Assembly (NCBI GenBank): GCA_947259105.1 | Contig: CAMYKU010000038.1 | Location: 1 to 34,572 of the forward strand | Direction of reading: 5' to 3' | DNA: 34,572 nucleotides | From: an uncultured Alphaproteobacteria bacterium | GTDB lineage: Bacteria > Pseudomonadota > Alphaproteobacteria > UBA8366 > JADFVY01 | Part shown: piece after piece, positions 8,597 through 16,767 of the stretch | Numbering within the stretch: the first letter of the stretch is position 1 | Layout of the letters: each line of letters starts with the position of its first letter | Program-made: the position numbers and the translations under genes | The notes under the pieces: generated by a model | Database searches by the model: none | What the model was told of the DNA's origin: nothing | Seen by the model: only the letters and a program-made list of their open reading frames with translations

Positions 8597-8800
8597 CCAG
8601 CCCCACATGATGCCGAGGTCTGGGCTTTCGCGGCCATTGCCGCCGTTGTCGGATCGAAACCTGTTGACCAGAGTGCGCCTGCAATTGGTACAGCCGCGGC
8701 ACCCTATAATAATTCCCGCGCTTCATTGCCTACTCCTGTCCTGCATCTCATTGGGCGGAAACACAACTATTTTGACATATTCTGTTGTAGTGTTAGGTTA

Positions 8801-8894
8801 GCGTCTATGCGAGTCCGGCAAATAATACTAAAGACATAGGAATTTCGTAGGTTCTTGTTCTGATTGCATACTAACGTCTATGCAGTTTCGGCAA
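8801..8894 (+). promoter_or_regulatory. Pair of 21-bp direct repeats, candidate AraC-type operator
   Basis: Two copies of a 21-base unit with consensus CGTCTATGCnnnTnCGGCAA lie at 8801-8821 and 8874-8894, agreeing at 16 of 21 positions and offset by 73 bases (about seven helical turns). They fall in the A+T-rich interval between the minus-strand envelope cluster and the AraC-type gene at 8920; the second copy ends 25 bases before its start codon. AraC-family regulators usually bind such direct repeats. A TTGACA at about 8772-8777 could be a -35 element. Binding by the neighbouring regulator is inference. Confidence 0.55.
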
Positions 8895-8919
8895 GAACTG
8901 TGGCCTTGGAGAGGGTTTC

Positions 8920-9885
8920 GTGCAGACGCATATTTACCGGGATTTCGACGCATACACTCACGATGTCCGCGGCGCCGACTGCGTCATGATGCTGCAAAAC
9001 CCGAAACGTCGTGTCTGGAGCGTCAGCCACGTCAACCTTCCCGGGGTCCATGTTCAGTCGGGGCGCCTCGGCAGCGGCAGCATCGTCGAGGGCCAATCCT
9101 GGCCGGACGGATATCTGATCTATCTGCCGCTCACGGACGGCTGCGCATACGCCGCAAACGGGACCGTTTTCGGCAGGGACTCATTCATGATTCTGGAGCC
9201 GGGATGTGAATTTCATCTCAGCACCAGGGATGTGCACGACTGGTGCTCGATCTTCGTTCCGACCGACAAACTGGCGCGCGGCGGCGGCCCTGCGGAGCCG
9301 TCGTTGGGCTCCGAACAGACGACGTGCCGCGTGACCCGGCCGAACCGCCGGATGGCGAACCAGTTCAAGGCGCTTGTGGATCAGATCATGTTCGCCGCCG
9401 ACAAGCACCCGCGGCTCGAGGCGACGCAAGCGGCAAATTTCGCTGCAAAGGAAGCGGTGAAAGCCGCCTCTTCGATCGTTGGGGAGCGGCAAGCGAGCGA
9501 GTCCAACCGAGACGGTCGACCGAGGATCCCGCGACAGGACATCATCCGTCGTTGCAGGGAGATGCTGGAAGAACGCGATGGCGAGCGGGTTCCCGTAGGG
9601 GAGCTGGCCGCTGCGGCCGACGTGTCCGAACGGACGCTGCGGACGGTTTTCAACGAATGCTTTGGCGTCGGGCCGGTTCACTATCTGCAGATACGGCAGC
9701 TTCACCAGGTTCACCGTGCGCTGCGGGCGGCGGACCCCGATGCCGTCTCCGTCACCGATGTCCTCGTTCGGCACGGAGAGTGGGAGTTCGGACGGTTCGC
9801 GTCGCGCTACCGCCATCTGTTCGGCGAACTACCGTCGGAGACGCTGCGCGAGAACAGAGCGGTGAGGCTGCGTTTGAGCGCTTGA
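8920..9885 (+). CDS. AraC-family transcriptional regulator
   Basis: A 321-residue DNA-binding protein. The N-terminal 200 residues are a cupin-like sensor region (GYLIYLPLTDGCAYAANG, SFMILEPGCEFHLS). The C-terminal 100 residues hold the two helix-turn-helix units of AraC proteins: VGELAAAADVSERTLRTVF, then GPVHYLQIRQLHQVHRALR, and a final GEWEFGRFASRYRHLFGE-PSETLR. The start is GTG 8920, with GGAGAGGG at 8908-8915. It is divergent from the lipoprotein/DUF3604/HdeD cluster, with a direct-repeat pair in between, so it may control that cluster, itself, or both. It ends 45 bases from the convergent CoA-transferase gene. The effector is unknown. Confidence 0.92.
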   Translation: MQTHIYRDFDAYTHDVRGADCVMMLQNPKRRVWSVSHVNLPGVHVQSGRLGSGSIVEGQSWPDGYLIYLPLTDGCAYAANGTVFGRDSFMILEPGCEFHLSTRDVHDWCSIFVPTDKLARGGGPAEPSLGSEQTTCRVTRPNRRMANQFKALVDQIMFAADKHPRLEATQAANFAAKEAVKAASSIVGERQASESNRDGRPRIPRQDIIRRCREMLEERDGERVPVGELAAAADVSERTLRTVFNECFGVGPVHYLQIRQLHQVHRALRAADPDAVSVTDVLVRHGEWEFGRFASRYRHLFGELPSETLRENRAVRLRLSA

Positions 9886-9930
9886 TCTCCATTTCCGCCG
9901 CCGCGCCTGTTACGGTGCATACACCAAGCG

Positions 9931-11055
9931 TCAATCGGCGAATTCGGCCCGCACCGCCGCGTCGTGCTGGCCCAGCGCCGGGACCGGGCCGTAGCTCTCT
10001 GGCTCGCCGACGGCGATTGGCGGCGGGGCGAGTACCTGCACCGCCCCGGCGCTCGTTTCCACCGTGATGAACCGGTTCTGCGGGTGGGCGACGAGATCGT
10101 CCAGCGACGACAGCCGTCCGTAGGCGACCCTGGCGGCCGCCAGCTTCTCGATGATCGCGTCGCGCGGCGCGGCGCCGAAGACGCCGTGGATGATGGCGTC
10201 CAGCGCCGGCCGGTTGGCGGCCCGGTCGGGGTTGGTGGCGAAGCGCGCATCGTCGGCGATCCCCGCGTCGCCCAGCACGTTCGCGCACAGGCTGCGCCAT
10301 TCGCGCTCGTTCTGGATCGAGATCAGCACGATACCGCCGTCGCCGCACTCATAGGCGCCGTAGGGCGCGATGGTGGGATGGTTGAGGCCCGGCCGCTGCG
10401 GCGTCTGGCCGCCATAGTGATGCTGCAGGTAGGGCACGTTCATCCAGTCGGCCATGGCGCCGTAGAGCGAGACCTGGATGCCGCGGTTCCGCCCCGTCCT
10501 CTCACGCGCGAACAGCGCCTGCAGGATCGCCTGGTGGGCGTACATGCCGGCCGCGATGTCGCAGACCGAGACGCCGACGCGGCCCGCCGACTCCGGCGTG
10601 CCGGTCACCGTGGCGAGTCCCGATTCCGCCTGCACCAGCAGATCGTAGGCCTTCATGTCGCGGTAGGGGCCGTCCTCGCCGTAGCCGCTGATGTCGCAGG
10701 TGATGAGCCGCGGGAACCGTTCGCGCAGACCGTCGCCGGCGAAGCCCGCGCGTGCGGCGGCGCCGGGGGCGAGGTTCTGGATGAAGACGTCGGCGCGCGC
10801 CAGCATCCGGCGCAGCAGCGCCTGATCGTCCGCGGCCTTGAGGTCGAAGCGCACCGACTCCTTGCCCCGGTTCAGCCACACGAAATAGGCGCTCTCGCCG
10901 TTGACGCAGGCATCGTAGCGCCGCGCGAAGTCGCCCTCGGCCCGCTCCAGCTTGATCACCCGCGCGCCGGCATCGGCCAGCCGCGACGACGCATAGGGCG
11001 CGGCCACCGCCTGTTCCAGGGTGACGACGAGGAGTCCTTCAAGGTCTCTGGGCAT
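9931..11055 (-). CDS. CaiB/BaiF family (class III) CoA-transferase
   Basis: A 374-residue cytoplasmic enzyme of the family III CoA-transferases (formyl-CoA:oxalate, CaiB, BaiF types), which move CoA between carboxylic acids. Family motifs are present: LEGLLVVTLEQAVAAPYASS at the N-terminus, ADAGARVIKLERAEGDFAR, FVWLNRGKESV, and SGYGEDGPYRDMKAYDLLVQ, where D138 fits the catalytic aspartate that forms the acyl anhydride. Length is at the short end of the family. Start ATG 11055 has only a weak ribosome site. The substrate cannot be told. It lies downstream of, and on the same strand as, NhaA and the decarboxylase genes, but a 128-base gap makes co-transcription uncertain. Confidence 0.9.
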   Translation of the reverse strand: MPRDLEGLLVVTLEQAVAAPYASSRLADAGARVIKLERAEGDFARRYDACVNGESAYFVWLNRGKESVRFDLKAADDQALLRRMLARADVFIQNLAPGAAARAGFAGDGLRERFPRLITCDISGYGEDGPYRDMKAYDLLVQAESGLATVTGTPESAGRVGVSVCDIAAGMYAHQAILQALFARERTGRNRGIQVSLYGAMADWMNVPYLQHHYGGQTPQRPGLNHPTIAPYGAYECGDGGIVLISIQNEREWRSLCANVLGDAGIADDARFATNPDRAANRPALDAIIHGVFGAAPRDAIIEKLAAARVAYGRLSSLDDLVAHPQNRFITVETSAGAVQVLAPPPIAVGEPESYGPVPALGQHDAAVRAEFAD

Positions 11056-11183
11056 GGCGTTCCGTTCATTCCGGCTGTTCGGGCGCGGCGAGTTTCCCGA
11101 TTACATCGGGCCTTTGCAACCGCAATTGCAAGAGACTGCCCACCATCGGCATGAAGCCATGGCGACGACGCGTTTCAGCGCGA

Positions 11184-12377
11184 TCAGGCGGCGCCGTTCC
11201 CGGGCGCTGCCGCGGCCGTGGCGCCGTTCCAGCGCAGAACCAGGTAGCCGAGGACCGCGCAGACGAGCGAGCCGGTCAGCACGCCAAGGCGGATCGGCGC
11301 GGCGAAGGACGAATGCTCGAAGGCAAGCGAGCCGATGAACAGGCTCATCGTGAAGCCGATGCCGCACAGCAGCGAGACGCCATAGAGCTGCCGCCAGTTG
11401 GCGCCCTCGGGCATCGGCGCGAGCGACAGCTTGATGCACAGAAACAGCATGCCGAAGACGCCGATCTGCTTGCCGAGGATCAGGCCGAGCGAGATGCCCA
11501 GCTTTACAGGCTCGACAAAGCTCTCGACGCCGATCCCGGCAAACGACACCCCGGCGTTGGCGAAAGCGAACAGCGGCAGGATGCCGAAGGCGACCCAGGG
11601 ATGGAGATCGTGCTCGAGGCGCTTGAGCATCGAGGTCCCCTCGCCGTCGCGCGGCGCCAGCGGGACGGCGAGCGCGGTGATCACGCCGGCGAGCGTCGCG
11701 TGCACGCCCGACTTGAGAACGCAGACCCACAACGCGATGCCCAGCAGCAGATAGGCCGCCGGATGGGTGATCCGCAGGCGGTTGACGACGACGAGGCCAG
11801 CGATGGCGAGGAGGCCGAAGAGGAGTGCGGACAGCGACAGGCTGCTCGTATAGAAGATGGCGATGATGACGATTGCGCCGAGGTCGTCGATGATCGCAAT
11901 CGCCATCAGCAACACCTTGAGCGACATCGGCGCACGGCTGCCGAGCAGCGCGAGAACTCCGAGGGCAAACGCGATGTCGGTGGCTGCCGGGATCGCCCAG
12001 CCGTTCAGGTTCTCCGGGCTGCCCCAATTGATGTAGACGTAGATCAGGGCAGGCGCCGCCATGCCCCCGATCGCCGCGAGGGCGGGCAGCGCGATCTGCG
12101 TCGGGCTCGAGAGTTCGCCCTCGAGGAACTCGCGCTTGATCTCGAGTCCGACGAGGAAGAAGAACACCGCCATCAGCCCGTCATTGACCCACAAGAGGAG
12201 CGGCTTTGCGATCTCGAGCGCGCCGAACTGGATGGCGACCGGAATGTCCAGGAGCGCCGTGTAGAAGGGCCCCAGCGGTGAATTGGCGAGAATGAGGGCG
12301 GCGGCGGAAGCCGCGATCAGGACGATGCCGCCGGCCGCTTCGAGCTTGATGAACTCGCGGATCAGGGTCAGCGGCAT
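11184..12377 (-). CDS. nhaA: Na+/H+ antiporter NhaA
   Basis: A 397-residue inner-membrane protein with about twelve helices. It exports Na+ (or Li+) in exchange for protons. The key residues are visible: ATDIAFALGVLALLGSR with D134, and IIDDLGAIVIIAIFY with D164 and D165, which correspond to D133, D163 and D164 of E. coli NhaA. The N-terminal FIKLEAAGGIVLI and the LVGLEIKREFLEGEL loop are also typical. ATG 12377 fits the family start; the frame is open further upstream without a ribosome site. It lies 112 bases after the TauE/SafE gene on the same strand and may be separate from it. Confidence 0.96.
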   Translation of the reverse strand: MPLTLIREFIKLEAAGGIVLIAASAAALILANSPLGPFYTALLDIPVAIQFGALEIAKPLLLWVNDGLMAVFFFLVGLEIKREFLEGELSSPTQIALPALAAIGGMAAPALIYVYINWGSPENLNGWAIPAATDIAFALGVLALLGSRAPMSLKVLLMAIAIIDDLGAIVIIAIFYTSSLSLSALLFGLLAIAGLVVVNRLRITHPAAYLLLGIALWVCVLKSGVHATLAGVITALAVPLAPRDGEGTSMLKRLEHDLHPWVAFGILPLFAFANAGVSFAGIGVESFVEPVKLGISLGLILGKQIGVFGMLFLCIKLSLAPMPEGANWRQLYGVSLLCGIGFTMSLFIGSLAFEHSSFAAPIRLGVLTGSLVCAVLGYLVLRWNGATAAAAPGNGAA

Positions 12378-12489
12378 CTGCAACGGCTCCGGTGTGCTGT
12401 CAGGCGGGTTCGGTTCATGAAACCGCCGATCCGTGCCACGATCGGACGCCCAATGCAAGTCCCGCGCGACAGGCCCCGGGCTTTAACCG

Positions 12490-13221
12490 CTACAGGAGGT
12501 TCGTTGCGGTCAGCACGCCGCCGGAGGCGAGCAACAGCCACAAGACGATACGGCGGAACTGGCGGTCGTCGACGCGCCCGTAGGCCTTGACGCCGAGCCA
12601 CACCCCCAGGACCGTGCCGGGCAGGCAGATCAGCGTGAGGCGGCCGACCTCCGCGGTCAGCACCCCCTGCGAGGCATAGGCGACCAGCGCCCAGGTAAGG
12701 ATGGTCAGATTGAAGGGCTGATAGACCGCCCGTTGCTCCGCCTTGCCCCAGCCCTTGAGGCCGCACCACACGGTCGGCAGCGCCCCGGACAGGCCCGCAG
12801 CGCCGCCCAGGACGCCGCCCGCAAGACCCATCGCACCATCCGCCGTGCGTCCGCCGACGTCGATCACCGGGAGGCGGCGGGAGACGAGCATGACCGTGCA
12901 ATAACACACGAGGAACGCCCCGACCGCTGCGCGGAATGTCCCGGCCTCGATGCGGTCCAGCGCCATGACGCCGATGGGGACGCCGGCGACGCCGCCCAGC
13001 AGGAAGGGCCAGAGACGAGAGAGGTTCAGCGTGGGGCGTATGGCAACAAGTGAAAGCGACTGCGCAATCACCGAGCAGATCACGACCAGCGGGGCGGCCA
13101 AAAGGGGGTCGACTGCGTGCAGCCACAGGCCGAGCGCGACGAGCCCGGTACCGAACCCCGCTAGGCCATTGACGAATCCCGCCAGCAGTGCGCCGCCGAG
13201 GATGAGAAAGGCGAGGCTCAA
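12490..13221 (-). CDS. TauE/SafE-family sulfite/organosulfonate exporter-like permease
   Basis: A 243-residue inner-membrane protein with seven to eight hydrophobic helices. The family signature appears as GFVNGLAGFGTGLVALGLW near the N-terminus and its internal repeat LAGGVLGGAAGLSGALPTVW in the middle. Family members export sulfite, sulfoacetate or related anions, or move other sulfur compounds. Translation starts at TTG 13221, whose bases overlap the TGA stop of the decarboxylase beta gene (TTGA), so the two are translationally coupled. This coupling to a sulfopyruvate-decarboxylase-like enzyme is the main reason to think of sulfonate metabolism here. The transported compound is not shown by sequence. 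Confidence 0.88.
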   Translation of the reverse strand: MSLAFLILGGALLAGFVNGLAGFGTGLVALGLWLHAVDPLLAAPLVVICSVIAQSLSLVAIRPTLNLSRLWPFLLGGVAGVPIGVMALDRIEAGTFRAAVGAFLVCYCTVMLVSRRLPVIDVGGRTADGAMGLAGGVLGGAAGLSGALPTVWCGLKGWGKAEQRAVYQPFNLTILTWALVAYASQGVLTAEVGRLTLICLPGTVLGVWLGVKAYGRVDDRQFRRIVLWLLLASGGVLTATNLL

Positions 13222-13805
13222 GACAATCCCAGCGATTTGCGGACCCGGTCCTTGATCTTCGCGCCGTCGCGTTCGGGCATGACCCGCTCGTGCTCCGCCG
13301 CCGAGATCGCGATCCGGGCGAACAGGCAGCCATCGGGGCGGTGCAGCGCCTCGCGGATCGCCGCGACGTCCGCCATCGCGGATGCCTCCATGACCCGCTT
13401 GACGCTGCAGGCGCGGGCGACGGCGCAGAGGTCGGTGCCGAGCCCGGTATGGCTCGCCTGCATGCCGGTCTCGCCGAAATGGCGGTTGTCGAGCACCAGG
13501 ACGGAGAGGTTCTTCGGCGCCCTTACGCCGATGGTGGCCAGCGCGCCCAGACCCATCAGCATTTCGCCGTCGCCGGTGATCACGGTCACGGCTCGTTCCG
13601 GCCGGGCCAGCGCGAGGCCGAGGCCGATCATCGCGGCGCCGCCCATCGCGCCCCAGGAATAGAAGTTCCGTGCGTCGTCGCCGGAAGCCGCCACGTCCCA
13701 GGTCGCCGAGCCGAGCCCGCAGACCACCAGCAGTTCGCCGCGGTCGCGCAGCAGTTCGACGACGGCCTTGCGCCGGTCCAGAAGATTGTCGCGCGCGTCC
13801 GCCAT
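13218..13805 (-). CDS. Thiamine-diphosphate decarboxylase, beta (TPP-binding) subunit, sulfopyruvate/phosphonopyruvate type
   Basis: A 195-residue subunit with the thiamine-diphosphate/Mg2+ motif GDGEMLMGLGALATIG (GDG at residues 78-80) closed by N107 in LVLDN. The stretch YSWGAMGGAAMIGLGLALA precedes it. Split enzymes of this form include sulfopyruvate decarboxylase (ComE half) and related phosphonopyruvate decarboxylases, which turn the 2-oxo acid into sulfoacetaldehyde or phosphonoacetaldehyde plus CO2. The stop codon of the alpha gene lies one base before ATG 13805 (TGAGATG), and its own stop overlaps the exporter start. The substrate is inferred from family and context only; other 2-oxo acids are possible. 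Confidence 0.85.
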   Translation of the reverse strand: MADARDNLLDRRKAVVELLRDRGELLVVCGLGSATWDVAASGDDARNFYSWGAMGGAAMIGLGLALARPERAVTVITGDGEMLMGLGALATIGVRAPKNLSVLVLDNRHFGETGMQASHTGLGTDLCAVARACSVKRVMEASAMADVAAIREALHRPDGCLFARIAISAAEHERVMPERDGAKIKDRVRKSLGLS

Positions 13806-13806
13806 C

Positions 13807-14337
13807 TCACCACACCTTCGCGCCGATCAGTTTCTGAGAGAACAGCACGGCGATGCCCTTGTCCTTGCCGAAGGCGTCCTCGGCGCCGCGCAATGTGAGG
13901 TCCCTGGCGTCCTCCGGCGTATCGGCACGCCGCACCTCGACCGCCATGGCGTCCAGGACCGCCGGCACCGCACGGCCCATCGGTTCCTGCCACGGATTGA
14001 ACTCCTCCCATTCGCCGCGCATGGTAATGAGGGAGAGGAACGGAAAACGGCAGCTCTGCACCAGCCCCAGCATGTTGACGCAGTTGCCGACGCCGCTGGA
14101 CTGCATCAGCAGCACCGCCTTCCGGCCGCCCAGCCAAGCGCCGTAGGTCAGCGCAACGCCCTCCTCCTCGGTGGTCAGCACGATTGCCTCCATGTCCGGA
14201 TCGCCGATCGCGCGGGCGATGGTGCGCGCGTGCCCCGCGTCCGGCACGTAGCTGACGATGCCGATGCCGGCCGCCTTCAGCGCGTCGTAGACGTCATCCT
14301 GCCAGGGCTGCATGGCCTTTATCGCCTGTTCGGTCAT
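13807..14337 (-). CDS. Thiamine-diphosphate decarboxylase, alpha (PYR-domain) subunit, sulfopyruvate/phosphonopyruvate type
   Basis: A 176-residue partner of the beta subunit. It matches the N-terminal (pyrimidine-binding) half of thiamine enzymes: GIGIVSYVPDAGHARTI, then IVLTTEEEGVALTYGAWLGG with the glutamate expected to activate the cofactor (E57-E59 region), then AVLLMQSSGVGNCVNMLG. This matches the ComD half of sulfopyruvate decarboxylase and its relatives. Start: ATG 14337, with GGAAG upstream; ATG 14346 and 14376 in the same frame are less likely. It is the first gene of a minus-strand unit alpha-beta-exporter, divergent from the GntR regulator across 249 bases. Confidence 0.85.
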   Translation of the reverse strand: MTEQAIKAMQPWQDDVYDALKAAGIGIVSYVPDAGHARTIARAIGDPDMEAIVLTTEEEGVALTYGAWLGGRKAVLLMQSSGVGNCVNMLGLVQSCRFPFLSLITMRGEWEEFNPWQEPMGRAVPAVLDAMAVEVRRADTPEDARDLTLRGAEDAFGKDKGIAVLFSQKLIGAKVW

Positions 14338-14541
14338 CGCTTCCATCCCTTGCCGGCGCTGTCGGGCCGCACTCACGGCCCGCGCCCTGTTTTAGTTCAG
14401 GCAACGCGCCAGTCCAGTGAAACCTTGCCGGCCGGCGCCGCTTTATTCGGCGTGCCGGTCCTCGGGCGCCCCTGTCCCGCGCAACCGGTAGGGGTGGCGG
14501 CGTCCAGGCGCCCAACCAGCTTTACCCGGACAGATTATCCA

Positions 14542-14568
14542 TATAGTCTTATTCTTAAGACCTATAAT
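14542..14568 (+). promoter_or_regulatory. Inverted repeat over a TATAAT box upstream of the GntR gene, candidate operator
   Basis: The arms TATAGTCTTA (14542-14551) and TAAGACCTATA (14556-14566) form an imperfect palindrome with a GTCTTA/TAAGAC core and a four-base centre. TATAAT at 14563-14568 overlaps its right arm. This lies in the only A+T-rich part of the divergent region between the decarboxylase and GntR genes. GntR-family repressors bind palindromes of this size, so autorepression, and perhaps control of the divergent unit, is a fair inference. I could not place a good -35 element. Confidence 0.5.
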
Positions 14569-14586
14569 TTGGTGATTCCTCTGCCC

Positions 14587-15330
14587 ATGCGCACCCCGTC
14601 CATAAGCACCGACGCCTATGGCCCGCTGTACAGCCGGATCGCCATGCTGATGCGCCAGCGGATCCTTGCCGGCACCTGGCCCGCGACGTCGCAGATTCCC
14701 ACGATCGAAGCCCTGATCGCCGAGTTCGGTGCGTCGCGTGTCACCGTGCGCCTTGCACTCGACCTCCTGGAACGCGACGGTCTGATCGAACGGTTCAGGG
14801 GGCGGGGCACGTTCGTGACCGACCGGGCCGCCGGGATGGGACGGATCCGGCTGGGACAGAGCTGGCGTGGCCTCGTCGAAGCGCTCACACGCACCAGGCC
14901 GCGCCTGCTGGAGACCCTGGACGAAGCGCGGCCGCCGGGCGGGGACACGTTGGACGCAACGCTGGCGCAGTCCTACTGCTGCCTGAAGCGGATCCATCTG
15001 CTCGACAACGTGTCTTACGCGATCATGTATCTCTATATCGACAACCGGTACTACGTTGGTGCGGCGGACCGTTTCAATCGCGAGCTCGTAATCCCGATTC
15101 TGCAATCGCTGCCCGACCTGACCATCGGTCGGGCCCACCAGATGCTCACCATCGGCTGCGCCGAGCCGGAGATCGCCGAGGCGCTGAAGATCCCGATGGG
15201 CGTACCCGTCGGTAAGTTGCGGCGGGTGATCTGCGATGATCAGAACGTTGCCGTCTACGTCGGCGATCTGACCTATCGCGGCGACATGATCGAGATGCAG
15301 GTGAACCTCGACCTTGAGGACGCGCCGTGA
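14587..15330 (+). CDS. GntR-family regulator with UTRA ligand domain (HutC type)
   Basis: A 247-residue protein. Residues about 8-75 form the winged helix-turn-helix: PLYSRIAMLMRQRILAGTW, then IPTIEALIAEFGASRVTVRL, then LLERDGLIERFRGRGTFVTD. Residues about 95-245 match the UTRA (chorismate-lyase-like) ligand-binding domain of the HutC subgroup. The frame is open for 819 bases upstream, but that part is antisense to the decarboxylase; ATG 14587 gives the family-typical start. No ribosome site precedes it, and a TATAAT lies only 18 bases upstream, so the leader may be very short. Its stop overlaps the GTG of the iron-sulfur subunit gene (GTGA), so it is the first gene of the oxidoreductase operon. 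It probably senses that pathway's substrate. Confidence 0.92.
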   Translation: MRTPSISTDAYGPLYSRIAMLMRQRILAGTWPATSQIPTIEALIAEFGASRVTVRLALDLLERDGLIERFRGRGTFVTDRAAGMGRIRLGQSWRGLVEALTRTRPRLLETLDEARPPGGDTLDATLAQSYCCLKRIHLLDNVSYAIMYLYIDNRYYVGAADRFNRELVIPILQSLPDLTIGRAHQMLTIGCAEPEIAEALKIPMGVPVGKLRRVICDDQNVAVYVGDLTYRGDMIEMQVNLDLEDAP

Positions 15331-16049
15331 GCCCGGACGCCGGGATCGAGGTGCGGATCTGGCGCGGCGGCGCGCAGGGCCGCTACGAGACATTCCGCGC
15401 GCCACGCCGCGAGAACCAGACCGTGCTCGACATCGTGACCTGGATCCAGCGCGAGGCCGACCCGACCCTCGCCTACCGCTTCGCCTGCCGCGTCGGGGTG
15501 TGCGGCTCCTGCGCCATGACCGTGAACGGCAAGCCGCGCTGGACCTGCCGGACCCATGTCTCGAAGGTGGCATCGGGTGGCCGCCTGACGATCGCGCCGC
15601 TGCGCAACCTGACGGTAATCAAGGATCTTGCGTGCGAGATGACCCCGTTCTTCGAGAAGTGGCGCCGCGCGCGCGGCCGCTTCGAGGCGGCGATATCCCG
15701 TGACGATCCGCTGGTCCCGGTATCGCCCGAAAGCCCGGAGCGGCGCGCCGCCGACGCCGCTATCGAATGCATCAACTGCGCGGTCTGCCATGCGGCGTGC
15801 GATGTCGTCGCCTGGCGCGGCGACTATCTCGGGCCCGCCGCGCTGAACCGGGCCTGGGCGGCGTGGAACGACGTGCGTGACGGCGACCGCACGGCGGTGC
15901 TGGCGGCTGCGGGCGCCGAGGCCGGCTGCGGCAACTGCCATTCGCACCAGTCCTGCGCCGAGCACTGCCCGGTCGGGATCAATCCGACCCGCTCGATCGC
16001 GGGACTCAAGCGCGCGGGTCTGGCGGCGCTGCTGAGGGGGGCGTTATGA
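15327..16049 (+). CDS. Fumarate reductase/succinate dehydrogenase-like iron-sulfur subunit
   Basis: A 240-residue subunit that passes electrons between the flavoprotein and the membrane anchor. The N-terminal ferredoxin domain binds a [2Fe-2S] cluster: C54, C59, C62 and C74 in CRVGVCGSCAMTVNGKPRWTC-like order. The C-terminal domain has two cysteine groups, C148-C151-C154 with C158, and C201-C204-C210-C214 (CGNCHSHQSCAEHCP), fitting the [4Fe-4S] and [3Fe-4S]-type clusters of the family. The start is GTG 15327, overlapping the GntR stop. The operon order B-C-D-A differs from the usual C-D-A-B of the citric-acid-cycle enzyme, suggesting a specialised paralogue. Confidence 0.93.
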   Translation: MSPDAGIEVRIWRGGAQGRYETFRAPRRENQTVLDIVTWIQREADPTLAYRFACRVGVCGSCAMTVNGKPRWTCRTHVSKVASGGRLTIAPLRNLTVIKDLACEMTPFFEKWRRARGRFEAAISRDDPLVPVSPESPERRAADAAIECINCAVCHAACDVVAWRGDYLGPAALNRAWAAWNDVRDGDRTAVLAAAGAEAGCGNCHSHQSCAEHCPVGINPTRSIAGLKRAGLAALLRGAL

Positions 16050-16092
16050 GCGGTGGTGACGCGTCGCGGCAAATCGGCGGAAGGCATGCGCC

Positions 16093-16431
16093 ATGACCGC
16101 CCGCCTGTTCCTCGTGCAGCGGCTGACCGCTGTGATCCTGGCGCCGCTGGTGCTGGTGCATCTGGGCGTCATCGTCTATGCGGTGCGCAACGGGCTCAGC
16201 GCCGGGGAGATTCTCGACCGGACGCGCGGCAGCCTGGGCTGGGCCGCGTTCTATGGCGGGTTCGTTCTGACCGTGTCGGTGCATGGTGCGATCGGGCTGC
16301 GCGCCGCTCTCATCGAGTGGGGCGGGCAGGGCCGGCGTACCGCCGCGCGGGTCGCGCTGGCCGCCGCACTGCTGCTGCTGGTGCTCGGCCTGCGCGCGGT
16401 CTGGGCCGTCGTCGGCGGGGGCGCGCCGTGA
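16093..16431 (+). CDS. Succinate dehydrogenase/fumarate reductase-like membrane anchor subunit (first)
   Basis: A 112-residue membrane protein with three hydrophobic helices (about residues 12-30, 50-68 and 84-108). Histidines at residues 23 (LVLVHLGVI) and 64 (LTVSVHGAIGLR) could ligate haem b. The arrangement fits one half of the two-subunit anchor of succinate dehydrogenases. ATG 16093 is the best start available. Forty-three bases separate it from the iron-sulfur gene, and its TGA overlaps the GTG of the next anchor gene (GTGA). The family assignment rests on position and topology more than on sequence motifs. Confidence 0.8.
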   Translation: MTARLFLVQRLTAVILAPLVLVHLGVIVYAVRNGLSAGEILDRTRGSLGWAAFYGGFVLTVSVHGAIGLRAALIEWGGQGRRTAARVALAAALLLLVLGLRAVWAVVGGGAP

Positions 16432-16766
16432 TCCGGCCGGCACGCAACCATCCGGGCTACTGGGCGTTCCTGCTGCACCGCCTGACCGGCCTGACGCTGG
16501 TGCTGTTCCTGCCGGCGCATTTCCTCGTGCTCGGCCTCGCCCTCGACGCGGCGGCGCTCGACGGCGCCATCGCCTGGACCGCCCGGCCGCTGGTCAAGTT
16601 CGGCGAGTGGGGCATCGTGGTTCTCCTCGCTGCGCATATGACCGGCGGCGTGCGGCTCCTGATGCTGGAATTGCTGCCGTGGTCCGAGCGCCAGAAAACC
16701 CGTATCGCGGTCAGCCTGGGCCTTGCCGCCATGTTCGGCGTGGCCTTTGCGCTGGGGTTGGTGTGA
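16428..16766 (+). CDS. Succinate dehydrogenase/fumarate reductase-like membrane anchor subunit (second)
   Basis: A 112-residue membrane protein with three helices. It has the quinone-site motif HRLTG at residues 17-21, as in SdhC-type anchors. It also has histidines at 31 (LPAHFLVLG) and 70 (LLAAHMTGGVRLLMLE) suited to haem or quinone contact. It pairs with the previous subunit to hold the flavoprotein/iron-sulfur module at the inner membrane and exchange electrons with the quinone pool. The start is GTG 16428, sharing bases with the previous stop, and the flavoprotein ATG follows one base after its own stop (TGAGATG). Confidence 0.87.
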   Translation: MIRPARNHPGYWAFLLHRLTGLTLVLFLPAHFLVLGLALDAAALDGAIAWTARPLVKFGEWGIVVLLAAHMTGGVRLLMLELLPWSERQKTRIAVSLGLAAMFGVAFALGLV

Positions 16767-16767
16767 G

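Noticed and set aside
8328..8801. Plus-strand frame across the HdeD remnant
   Set aside because: The similarity to the intact HdeD gene is on the minus strand, so the plus-strand reading is a shadow.
13768..14586. Upstream extension of the GntR gene
   Set aside because: It is antisense to the decarboxylase genes, and the GntR domain begins right after ATG 14587.
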